Source: Paramecium pentaurelia (taxonomy: Eukaryota > Ciliophora > Oligohymenophorea > Peniculida > Parameciidae). Taken from it: DNA of 64,000 bases. Every line of letters starts with the position of its first letter. Positions within the stretch are counted from its first letter, which is position 1. The notes under the pieces are model-generated. The model ran no database searches and had not been told where the DNA came from. It saw only the letters and a list, made by a program, of their open reading frames with translations. Location: contig CAJJDO010000090.1 of NCBI GenBank assembly GCA_905183005.1, positions 372,001-436,000 on the forward strand. Reading direction: 5' to 3'. A program made the translations under genes and the position numbers. Shown here in pieces: positions 1 through 11,059 of the stretch.

Positions 1-3000
1 AATGTATTTTCAATTGGTCTATCCTAATCAGTGATGTGTTTAATTAAATCTTGATTATCATGTCCACTTTCTCCAATAAATATTTCTGGATAAGAATCTG
101 CTGAACAAACAGCTGAAAGTCCAGCCATTTTATGATAAGCATCTATATCTTATTTTTATGCTGCTAAATTAAGACATCTTAATATATATAATCTAACTTT
201 TAATCTATAAGGTTAATTGAAAAATTAAAGAAAACCCTCATCAAATAGATTAAATGAATAATCATCTGGTTTTTCTGGTACATCTTTTACAGAAGATTTT
301 TTTTTTGAAGTCTTAGACATTTTAGATTTTTTGGATAATTTTTAATTATCAATTATAGTTCCACAATGATCAGAAATTCTAATATCCCCTTTAATAATAG
401 CATCAGTTGGATTACCAATTAAACCATATTTAGTTGTAGATAATCGATACAATGCAAATCTTCTAAAAGGAATCTTTGGTGCTAATTTTTCTTCATATGG
501 ACCTTTTAAAACCTCTCTACCATAATCATAACCTTCATCTTCATCTACTTCATTAGTTCCTTTAAAATAATTGGTTTCTTTTATTTCAACTCCTTTTAGT
601 TTTTCAACTTCTCTTTTAATAAGTAATTTTAATTAATCAAACTTCTTATATTTTGTCTTATATGTCTTAATCATTCCTAATAATTTCTTTTCTTTTTCTC
701 TATTTTCTTTCTTCTTCTCTATAATATCCTCTAATTCCAATGTAAGATGAGTCATCTCAGTAACTTCAACATTCTAAATACCTTTATTTTTTAGATTAGA
801 TTTTATTTTTAAATCTGGTCTATCTGACATAACATTTAATTTTGACATTGTTGAATATTTTTGAGATTTACCTGATTAATTACTCTATTTTTATTAACTC
901 ATCTTTTCAGGTGCAATACTTTATTTGATAGTTTCTTTAGGTTGAGTTTCTTTTGGCATAATAGTGTCTTTTTAATCTAATTATTTTTATGATGCTACAT
1001 CATTATTTACAACAACATTCTCATTATCTTCTTACAAATCCTCATTCTTACCAGCATTTAACTATATATCATCAAAATTTCTTCCTTATTCAAAAAAATT
1101 CCTTGCTTCATCAATTAAAATTTAATCCTTTGTCTAAGCAACATCAATTAAAGGAATTGAACATATATATCTTTCATTTTTATTAAATGAATCAGATAAT
1201 TAAATTTCTAATTGTGGATAGAATTTAATATCTTCTGGTAAATAAACTTTTAAATTTACTAATTTTAAAAAGACAGGATCTTATATACCTCCTCCAAACC
1301 AACTTTTATCATTTTCTAATAAATCTTTTTAAGCCTATATAATATCACAAGGCTCACTATTATAATAACTTGCATTCTCAATAGTTGGATCAACCATATT
1401 AAATGGAATTGGTACTTACACTATTAATTTTGGATCTTTCATTTTCTATTTTAAATTCCTCACTCCAAATACTGGAAATTATGCCCATTTTTAAGTAAAA
1501 CCTTCTTAAGGTATTATAGGAGTTGGTTATTCTGAATAGGCTTCTTTATTCTTGCCTAATTCTTTTAATTTAAATGCTGCTAAAATTCTTCCAGCAGATT
1601 AACCTTAATTGACTATGTGATGAAATGCAAAGATAGGATCACCTTCATATTTACAAACAAGAGCAGGAATACAAATATCTCCAATATGATTATTACTAAA
1701 CCATGAACCAGTTTTCTTTTAATTTGTAAATGTTATTATTATGTTACTTGCAAACTCAAGATTTTAATCAATTTTCACAATTTTTTCAAATGCCTTGTTC
1801 CATATTGGATTCTTTCCTTATTATAATTTATCTAATTCTAAATATTGACCACCTATTTTCATTACAAAATGTCCCTAAACTTCTTCTGAATACAGATCTG
1901 GACATAAATCATAGCCTGCATAAAAATATGCATACAAATGATAATATACTTATTAATCTCTCTTGACTATAATTTTAGGAATCTTAAACACAGTACTTTC
2001 ATTTCGAAATATTATGTTAACTAAAAAAAAACTGTGAGGTATATCATTATTATCTGTTTATTTCACACTTTTAAATGTATACCATTTAGGTCTATTTATT
2101 TCTAAATCTCTATCTGAATATGGAATTCTCAAATAAGCAACTCTTTTCCCTTTTTCATTATGTAACGATACAATCAAATCTGGAATTTATTGAGGATCAG
2201 CAGGTAAATCTAATTTCTCATCTTTAGTTTAAATTTATTTCCCCCATGTATAAGTGATACCTTAAATTTCTTTATTTTCACTCTAAGCCTTCTATTTATA
2301 TTTACTTTTCTTTTCTGTCTTAATATAAGCTTCATTTGATTTAAAGACTAATCCACCAACTTTGAATTTTACTATAATCTTCTCTCCACAATCTTTTGCT
2401 TCCTAAATTTCGTATGTATCAAATCTCAATAAATATTTATCAATAGGAGGTTCTCTTTATGTTGTTAATGGAACAACCATTAATTCAGGCTTTTCACTTT
2501 ATGTAAGATTTATTGACATTAAAACTCTACCCATAAAGTCAGTTCCAATAATACTTTTTTTATAACCCAAAAATGCCTATTGAAATCCACCTGGTCTTTC
2601 ATCTTAAGGTATTCCATACAAATTAAACCATCTAAAAGGCATAGTTCCTCCTTTACTCTATAAAAAATTGATATTAAAATAATCGTTTTCTGTTGGGACT
2701 TCTGGAATCATAGCAATAAAAGTATCTGTTGCCATAGTTCTTTTATCCCAAACTCTTACAACTATTTTATCATTAAAAAATGGAAAATGTAATGGGAACA
2801 TCAATCTAGATAAATATTATGGTTTCTATTGATTTTTCATCACAGATGTAATTTGTGCTGTTCCTCCTGCTCTTACAGATATAAAACTATCAAGAGTTGG
2901 ATAACCCATCAATGCTAAATCTTCTGCTTTTGCAATATTAACCATTAATTAATAAGATTTTCCTCTAATTTCAGGTTTAGAAACAACAGCAATTCTATTT

Positions 3001-3551
3001 TTTCTCTCTATTCTTGCTTATAATTATTCTGGATTCAATTAATCATCTGGAACACCACCAAATTCATCAGGTTCTTCCTCTACATTGTTTTCATTCATAT
3101 CATGAACAGGTGGACGATCTGTAGGTGATATAACATATGCAGATGCTAATAAAAATCCTTATGGTTCTAATCCTTGTTTAGAATGAACCAAAGGTAACCA
3201 AGTATTAAAGATTTCATGAGCAGGGTTCCTGTAGAGAGTTGATATTCCAACTGAGTAAATACCAATAAGTTGATTTTATCCAAATTGTTTTAAATCGTAA
3301 ACTTCAATTTTAATCTCAAAACTTTCGAATTCTATTGAGTTCATTAATAACCCAGTGAATGTAAATGATTGGTTAAACACAGCAGTATTCGCAGCCTTTC
3401 TAGTTGTAGTTACTTAAGGAGGCAAATTACCCACAGAAATCTTTACAAAAGGATCACAAGCTCCAGTTTTATCTCCACCTTTAAGATCTCTTACTTCTAT
3501 AACTTACACTTAAACTAAATACTCTTGCCTCTACTACTACTTATTTTTCAT
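1..3551 (-). CDS. Ferlin-like multi-C2-domain protein (C-terminus beyond window)
   Basis: Large protein of at least 1,183 residues, open in one frame from the ATG at 3551 to the window edge when TAA/TAG are read as Gln, so its 3' end is missing. Near the N-terminus lies a C2 domain (about residues 10-130) with the calcium-loop-like motif ACDPFVKISVGN after a V(I)EVRDLKGGDKTG strand. Near the left edge another C2 domain begins (YRLKVRLYILRCLNLA ... ADSYPEI), preceded by a stretch of the kind that precedes the late C2 domains of ferlins. Ferlins are tail-anchored membrane proteins that bind phospholipid and calcium and drive vesicle fusion; the expected C-terminal TM segment would lie outside the window. 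The family call rests on multiple C2 domains, great length and linker resemblance; another multi-C2 protein is possible. Confidence 0.72.
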
Positions 3552-4013
3552 TATAAAATATATATATATTTACAATTAATTAATTAAAAATGTAAATAAC
3601 ATTAATTTTTGATTAAAATAATATATCAAATTTAACATTATAATTTATATATGAAGAAAAAGAATGAATAATTCTTAAAGTTTTATTTCTTATCCATTCT
3701 CTTAAAAAGCTTTAATCTGATAATTTAATCAATTTTTTTTAAAGAATAACAAAATATCACTCAAAATAATAGCGTTTTATTTAGGAGTGTTTATTAAAAC
3801 TTAAACTTAAAAAGGATAATTCATGATTAAATTTGAAATTCAAACAAGTGAAAAATGTTAATTATGATATCATCTTTAAAATCCTCATCCTGACTTATAT
3901 TGATTAATATTGATGAATATTTTATCGAACATTTCTTTATTCTTATTTTATTTAAGTTTTCCTCTTCTTTTATATCCTAGTTGACTAAATGATATAAAAT
4001 TGCAAATTAAATT
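3552..4013. other. Intergenic, divergent promoters
   Basis: About 460 bp of AT-rich DNA between two divergently transcribed genes. No coding frame or RNA gene is recognisable; it presumably holds both promoters. Confidence 0.6.
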
Positions 4014-5910
4014 ATGTCAAAGATATTTAAAAAGTTCTCTCATACCTTATCTAGAATGAAAAAAGAAACAGTTCATTAATTAGATCTTTTTGGACAATTA
4101 CCTGGCTTTACAGTCTTAAATAAAAGTAGATACACTTCAAATTTTGGGTTTTTTATGTCATTGATTATCGGCTGTTTAGCCTTATATTATTTGAATTCAG
4201 AGATAGCTTCAATGATTCTTAAGCAAATGCCTTCCATTTATTAATCAGAAATTTAAGTGGTCGAGACAGATGTATTTCTTTTCCTCATATTAAGCCATAT
4301 TCACTCACTAACTCTAATTTTACTCTAGCTGTGTCAATTGCAAGTTAATTTTCTCAACCAACAAAAGGATTGAACAAATATTATAATCTTAACATTAGTC
4401 AATGTACAAGATAAAGAATTAGAGATGAAAAAACAGGCAACACAACCGTAATATTAGAGTATAACATATTAGTTAATATTTTAGTTGTAAACAAATTCCA
4501 ATTGAAACATGTAATATGTCTCATTTTTCAACGGAATTATAAAAAAAATACTTCTCAACCATTAGATTTGGAACTGTTTAATGTATAAATCGTGAATATT
4601 TAAAAAATAATCCACTTGTAAATATAATATAAATATTTTAGATATTGTAAGGTTAGTTTAATGCTCTGATATATAAATACTTGCTTATTACTTTTACACC
4701 TTGTAGAAATACTACAGAATTTAAGGGATGTGCTCCTTAAGAAGAAATTAATAAAATATTAGAAGCTGGATAATACAACGTTTATAAAAGTGATTACTTA
4801 ACTTAGTTTGAACAATCTGGCCATCCATATTAATAAATTATCACAAATGAATTTACAAGTTTTTCACTAACCACTTCAAAAACTATAGTCCATTCCTATC
4901 GAATCATGTCAACTTAAACAGATTAGGGACTTATTTAAGAAGAAAATTATTTGGATACAAATTTATAACAATCAGAATGGAGAGAATTATCTGACTTTTA
5001 TAATAATCAATATTTGGTTTGTCATTATATTAAATTAGACTTTAAATAAACAAACATTAAAAGAACTTATATAAAATTGCAAACTATTCTTGCTAAAATT
5101 GGAGGCATCTTATAAATCTTAACTATGATTGTAGGAATCTTTTTAAAACCTATAATTGATAATTTAATGAAATTTGAGATTGCTTCATCACTATTTAGTT
5201 ATGAAGATAATCAATAAGATTAGGTCCTCTCTTCAGGTTAGATGTTGTCTGTAGAGAGGGAAATTTAATCCCCTTAATCTTGGAAAAGATTCTCTAGTTT
5301 TTTTCAATCAGATGACAAAACTTAATCTAAAGGAAAGATATCTCAAACTTCATGTTTGGAAATTTTCCTCATAATTTTTGGATTAAAGAAATTGAAACAT
5401 AAATAATTTTGTAAAGCAAAGAAGAAAATAATAAAAAATTTAGATATTGTTACAATTCTAAAAAAGTTATAAGATTTAGACGTTATTAAAAAGATACTAT
5501 TTACATAAGAATAATTGGAACAATTAAAGAAGAGACCTAGACCAAAGCTTTGGATTAATAAATAAGATAGCATTATTGAAAAAGATATACCAAAACCAGA
5601 ACAAGGATTTAATAAATTAAATTTATATTCTTCACAATGTTCAGAAGTAACTCACAACTCATAAAAAGCTTAGACCTTATTTAAGAGTTATATTGAGAGT
5701 CAATTCTTATAGTATTTCAATCATCCAAAATAATCCTAATAAGAAATTAGAGGATTTGAAAAATAATAATAATAATAAACAAATACTCATCTTTTACAGG
5801 ATTAAGAGGAGAATTAAAAATCAAAATAAATAAATAATTAGAATGATCCATCTCCAGAATTATAATAATTAGAAAAGAAGATAAACTTAGATATTTCAAT
5901 TTAACAATGA
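4014..5910 (+). CDS. Ciliate-specific two-transmembrane protein, copy A
   Basis: 615-residue protein after removal of two introns (4272-4294, 23 nt ending AAG; 26 nt near 4453-4478). It begins MSKIFKKFSHTLSRMKKET, then HQLDLFGQLPGF and a first TM segment (FGFFMSLIIGCLALYYL, about residues 47-63), a long extracytoplasmic region with CN/CK cysteines and NxS/T sites, a second TM segment (ILAKIGGILQILTMIVGIFL) near residue 375, and a Gln-rich cytoplasmic tail. This layout (xDLFGxxI, TM, Cys-rich loop, KIGGxL TM) is a widespread ciliate membrane family of unknown function. A clear paralogue lies at 16525-18301. The stop is TGA at 5908. I do not know the role; the topology suggests a surface or endomembrane protein. 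Confidence 0.8.
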
Positions 5911-6113
5911 ATTATATTTATATAAAAATAAATTTAAAATATTTTATATTTAATATAAATATTTTTGTTAATTATGATTTATTTAGACATATTGAATATA
6001 TATAAATAAAATACTTATCTTTATATATTTCATATATTTAAGATATTCATACTTTCACTATTTACATTAATTTTAATAATGATAATTTTTAGATAATATA
6101 ATAAATAGATCCT

Positions 6114-6974
6114 TCATCTTAGTAATTCATAATCAGGTAATTCTAAACCTACTTCATTCTTAACATCCTCTTTTAATTCATAATATGATTTAAATACTAC
6201 TTTACTACATTCATTAAATTTCAAGACTTTCTTAAATGCAGTAAATTCTTTTTCTAATCTAAACCATAAATATTGAATTTTCCCATATTCTGTATTTCTA
6301 CAAATCACAAATCTGTTGTCTCTGATACCTAAAAACTATTTGCTAGTAAATAAATTTAAATAATCATTGTGAATATCTTATACAGAACAAAATTTTAATG
6401 GCTTCTCAAAATCATAATAGGTTACCCAATTATCATCAATATAATGTTAAAATTAATAATGTGTCTCATTTTCTTGAATTCTATAATGTTCTTAATCAAA
6501 TAATTCATAAGTTTGGGATAAATTCTAAAAATTTACTTTAATCGGGAATCTATAAGATCTTGTTCCAAATCCTGGATCCAATAAAAATGTCTCATCTCCA
6601 ATTTGAACATACAAAAATGCATGTGTACTCTAAAGATCTGGATTGTATAGACTACCTATCTCTCTAACCTAGCATCTAATCAATTCCACCTAAAATCCTA
6701 TATGTTTAAGAACATAATAAAGTAGAAGTTCATGTTCATAACAAAGACCACCTCTTCTTTGAACACATAGTCTCTATAATATATCAACAAATTCTAGTGA
6801 AATTGGTTTCAATTCTTTCAAATGTAATTCAGCATTTTAATAATAATTGTATATTATCTGCTTATTAGTTATGAGATATAATGTTTCAACTGAAACAGAC
6901 AATTTAATATCAATTGGTAGTCCAATACCTTTTAGATATGTGTTAATATCTTCTTTTGAGATTAATTATTACAT
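6114..6974 (-). CDS. Arylamine N-acetyltransferase
   Basis: Uninterrupted 286-residue protein. It transfers acetyl from acetyl-CoA to arylamines or hydrazines. The papain-like catalytic triad is complete: Cys78 in RRGGLCYEHE, His118 in STHAFLYV and Asp133 in LLDPGFG, with the spacing (40 and 15 residues) typical of the family. Length also matches (usual 270-295). The start at 6974 (MQQLISKEDINTYL) gives the expected N-terminal helical domain. It is cytosolic by lack of signal or TM segments. It lies tail-to-tail with the two-TM gene (203 bp apart). NAT genes are patchily distributed in eukaryotes, so lateral origin is possible but not shown here. Confidence 0.93.
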
Positions 6975-7455
6975 TTTTATTTATAAATACAATTATATAA
7001 TCATATCAATTATTTTTATCAAATGAGTTTAAGAATATATTCTAAAAGAATAATTACAAAAGATATTTAAAAGCATCTTCACTTTTCAAATTATTATTTA
7101 TATTCGTTAATCCTTCATTAAAATAATACTATATATATTTATAATTCAATATTGAGGTTAACCAAATATCTAAGGTAGAATTAAAATATGAACACTATCT
7201 AATAATATTTATTCCTCATAAGAATTTATACTTTATTAATCTGGATATTTAATAACCTTTATCATCTTACTGTAATCCCAATCTTTTTCAAGATTTCCTC
7301 AAGGTATTTTCTTCATCTTTATAAGTTTTTCAAAATTTTCTTTATTTGATTGAGATTTCATTTCATTTTTTTGTTTGTATAATAAATTATATTACCCTAA
7401 ATTAATAATTAATATTTATAAAATATATATGTAAAACAGTTAATAATAGCTTAAT
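6975..7455. other. Intergenic with a broken short frame
   Basis: On the minus strand a frame from ATG at 7361 (MKSQSNKENFEKLIKM) runs to TGA at 7146 but is cut by an in-frame TGA at 7299, with no GT upstream that could start an intron around it. It is either a pseudogene remnant or chance; with only TGA as stop, frames of 50-70 codons are common by chance in this composition. Confidence 0.3.
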
Positions 7456-8305
7456 ATGCCTTAATCAAGAATGGTTGGCGATCCTGCCTAATCCTAATAT
7501 TTACAAAATTCAATGGCTCAAGATCCTTAATTTTTAAGTTATTAAAATTACAGAAATGAAATTCAAGAGGAAGGAGAAATTGTAGCTGAAACAGCGAAAT
7601 TAAGAAAATTATATTTCCTTATGTTACTTCAATTCTTCATAGTGATTGTGTTTAGTTATGTAGACTTATTATAAATCATAATAGCTTCGTTCAGAGTCTT
7701 TAGAAAATTATTTTTAAAAGAATTCTTATTGGATAATTATTCTTTCAATTGGATGCATTTTGCTATCATTATCTGCATAATTTACTAATCCTGAGAATAC
7801 TGCTGTAAATGTAGTACTCTATGTACTATTTACAATAGCATTATATTTCTTTTTTATATCATTGACTGCAATTACAAATATTGAGTAATCTATGATGGGA
7901 GCTTTCATGATTTTTGGATAAGTAATTTATACAATTTTATAATTTTGAAGATATTTTCACAGTTTTTATCAGTAATGTAAAGCAGAATTGAGATGTATTA
8001 TCATTAATAATCTCTTTATGTATTGGCAGGTGGACTTATTATATTTTAATTGTTTATCATTTATTCAATAATACCATTTTTTGAAATGATTATTACATTA
8101 GTATCAGGAATAGTATTTGGGTATAATTTAAATTGAATATACTAGTTTTTTACTTATTTATAGTACTTAAAGCAATATAAGTTAAATAAAATCAGGTTCT
8201 GTAAATGGAAGTGTAAGAGTCTATGTTGATTTACTCAAAGTGTTTTTATATTTAAATTCTTTAATGGCAGATTTATTTAGAAAAGAAAAACCAATAGATA
8301 AATGA
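7456..8305 (+). CDS. TMBIM / Bax-inhibitor-1-like (LFG) multi-spanning protein
   Basis: 256 residues after three introns (7660-7684; 7922-7950, acceptor could also be 7962; 8121-8145). The N-terminus is cytosolic and Gln-rich, followed by LRKLYFLMLLQFFIVIVF (TM1, with the family's LRKVY-like entry), further hydrophobic segments around YWIIILSIGCILLSLS, VVLYVLFTIALYFFFI and YVLAGGLIIFQLFIIYSI, then GFLLIYSTQ and VRVYVDLLKVFLYLNSLMAD, which match the LFG family's xYDTQ and xDYITxALxIYxDII motifs. Members form ER or Golgi calcium-leak channels that oppose cell death. It ends tail-to-tail with the ubiquitin protease, only 37 bp away. Confidence 0.8.
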
Positions 8306-8342
8306 ATAATAAACTATGTAATATATGAATGTAAATTAATAA

Positions 8343-11039
8343 TCACCCAAAATAAAGTAGAACTTCTGCATTTTATCTTTCATTTTAATCTAACAATTTC
8401 TATTCTGTTTTAATCTTATCATATTGATAAATCCAAAGCTATTATAAGATTAATATTAAATTACCTTTAGTACATCATTCCTTAATCTTTAGAGTTATGG
8501 TATTTCAGATTCCAATGATTTAAATTCTAATTATTTCAAGTTGATTAATAATTCTCCTTTTTTCTATATTTTAATGATTTAATCTTCAATTTCAGGTTTT
8601 TTAGTTATTAATTTGGCTTATTCACTAGATAATTTAAGATTTGTAAAAACTTATTGGAATATTAATTTATCAACAATTTCATTTTAATTGATTTGAATTA
8701 AAAGACTTTAACTTATCTCAATGCATGTTGATATGTTGTTGGTTTAAAGAGATAAATCAACAAAAAAACATCCTTTAAGCAAAAGAACTCCATATATCTT
8801 TTTCAAATGATTTGTAATTGTAGAACATGATTTAATTTCTTATATTGATTTTAATATAGTATAATAATATCTTATTATTTCTGAATAATTTTAATTGGTA
8901 ATATTTTTTAAGGGTAATTATTATAACAATGAATTTACCATTAGATATTCATCTTTTGATTTCTTTAATTCATTATCATAATTTATTGTAATTAAATTAG
9001 TTTGAGTAATGAAATATTTAATGTAATGATCTATTTCTTAAGGTTTATTAAGTTAATCTTTGATTAATAATATATCTTATTAAATTGTTGACAATATTAA
9101 ATAATATTAGTATACATTTTAATTGACTGAATTTAAAAACTAATCAAAATTACTGAATCTTTCAAATTCTCTATCAAAATAATCCTTATATTTTAATTGT
9201 TTATTTTTCTATTATTAGATTTATTGTAATATTATAGATTTTCTATTAAATACCTTCTATTCATCTTAGGCTATTAATTGTTTCTCTTTGTCTTCCTATA
9301 TCATAGATAATAATTTCTGATTGATTTAAATTTTATCTACTTTTAACCATTGTTCTTATTCATAAACTAACCCAGAAACATTAGAATTCACTCTATTTGA
9401 TCCAGAAGCATCTTTATAAACTTAAGCAAAATCTACTTTTGTAACTGTACTATCATTGCATTTCCACCAAGTTGTTAAATCTTTCTTGTCTAATACATAA
9501 CAATAATAATGTCCACTATTAGCTGATCCATCATGCATTAATACTGATGTTAATAAATACATATTTTAATCTGATTTTAATAGTTTTTTCTTTTACTCTT
9601 AAATTCTTTCTAATTAATCTGTTAATAATTAAACAGTTTTCATCATTTTTTCTTTATATGATTCTAATTAGAATAACATTTAATCACTTTATATAATATT
9701 TGGATTTGCTGTGCTTTCATCACAGATACAAAATCCATCAATTGTTACTAAATTATCAATTTAACCTTCATTTCTTTTAAATAATTTAATAACTTTATTA
9801 AAATTTTCTTCAATCTCTTCCTTTGTATCTCCAAAATTTTTAAGTTAATCTAATATTCTTTATTCTTCTTAATCCAATTTTTATAATTCTAAATTCTTTT
9901 ATCCCTAATTAATAGTTTTGAATTAATTGATATTTAAGGATGAATTAAAATTAAATTAAGTATTATTTTTACATACTTATTTTTACTTTGGATCATAATA
10001 AACTCTATTAATATAAAAAGAGATTAAAAATGGAGCTTATACAATATTTTGATCAATTTTAGCTTTTGTTTTCTCTTTATTTTCAGTTTCATATTCATCA
10101 ATAATAAGTACTCTTGTATTAAGGAATCCTTTTTCTAAATCTTTATCAGCAGCCTCAATACTTATAGATCCAAAAGTAGTATCATTAAATTTAATAATCT
10201 CTTTATCATTCTCTTTGTAACTCAGTATTTCTTTAGCTTCTCCATAGAACATCTCACAAAATTATTTCTTTTGTTATTCAAAGTTTTCTTCCTTTAATGC
10301 TTATTCAATAGCATCCTAAAAGGAATTTTATAATTCATTAAAATCATTTTAGACTCCTCTTATAAACATAGCACTAGGTTTAAATTTTTAAAGTGCATCA
10401 AATAAATTATATGGATTTATATATGATTAATTTGATTCTTGTAACATTAAAAAAAGTAATTATAATTGTAATAGAAAATTGGAAGCCAGAGATTGATTAT
10501 TTTTTAAATCAAGTTCCAAAATAAATTTTCTAAATGGTAAAACATTAAAAAGACTCTACAACATGGCATTCATGTAACAAGCTAAAAAATTATAAATTTA
10601 AAAGATTTATACTGTTGCCCAAATTTTTAAGTCCCACTGGTGTTGATTTATTGATTCTTTCTTCAGTAATTGGTGGTTTTTATCTATAAATATTTATAAA
10701 TATATAGTACTAAACATTTTAATCCAAGGATAATTGGATAGCAATTTTTAAATCTTACTATTCTATTTATTAAAGTTGCATTTTGAGTTGTATTTGAGAA
10801 TTGAACAAATCCTCTTCATTCATAATTAAAGCATTTTCTTTTTCACTAGATAATATAAGAATAAAATACCTAATCTTAATGAGTTCTTCATGGAATGTTT
10901 ATTAATTATATCCACATTGTTACCATGCTTAAAGTATTTGTGTTTTTTTGAATCCAATTTAAGAGTATTATTACAATAATTGATCAAATATGGTTGATGT
11001 AAGTTTAAAACTACGATTTAATTGTTTATTGGTACCCAT
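8343..11039 (-). CDS. Ubiquitin carboxyl-terminal hydrolase, USP25/28-like
   Basis: 879-residue cysteine protease that removes ubiquitin from proteins. Two introns: 10582-10612 (31 nt) and 8439-8464 (26 nt). The Cys box reads VGLKNLGNTCYMNAMLQSLF with catalytic Cys144; the first intron splits the Thr codon just before it. The His box is DGSANSGHYYCYV (His near residue 500) followed by WWKCNDSTVTKV. Before the catalytic domain is a ubiquitin-interacting motif, QQDLKIAIQLSLDQ (about 95-108), preceded by a region that could be UBA-like. This order (UBA-like, UIM, USP domain with an insertion between the boxes, long helical C-terminus) is that of human USP25/USP28. Its ATG is only 20 bp from that of the divergent TPR gene. 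Confidence 0.92.
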
Positions 11040-11059
11040 TATATATTATTATATTTAAT
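11040..11059. promoter_or_regulatory. 20-bp divergent start region
   Basis: Only 20 A/T bases separate the ATG of the ubiquitin protease (minus) from the ATG of the TPR gene (plus). If both starts are right, each gene's promoter or 5' leader must overlap the coding region of the other, or both begin translation almost at the transcript end. Confidence 0.4.
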
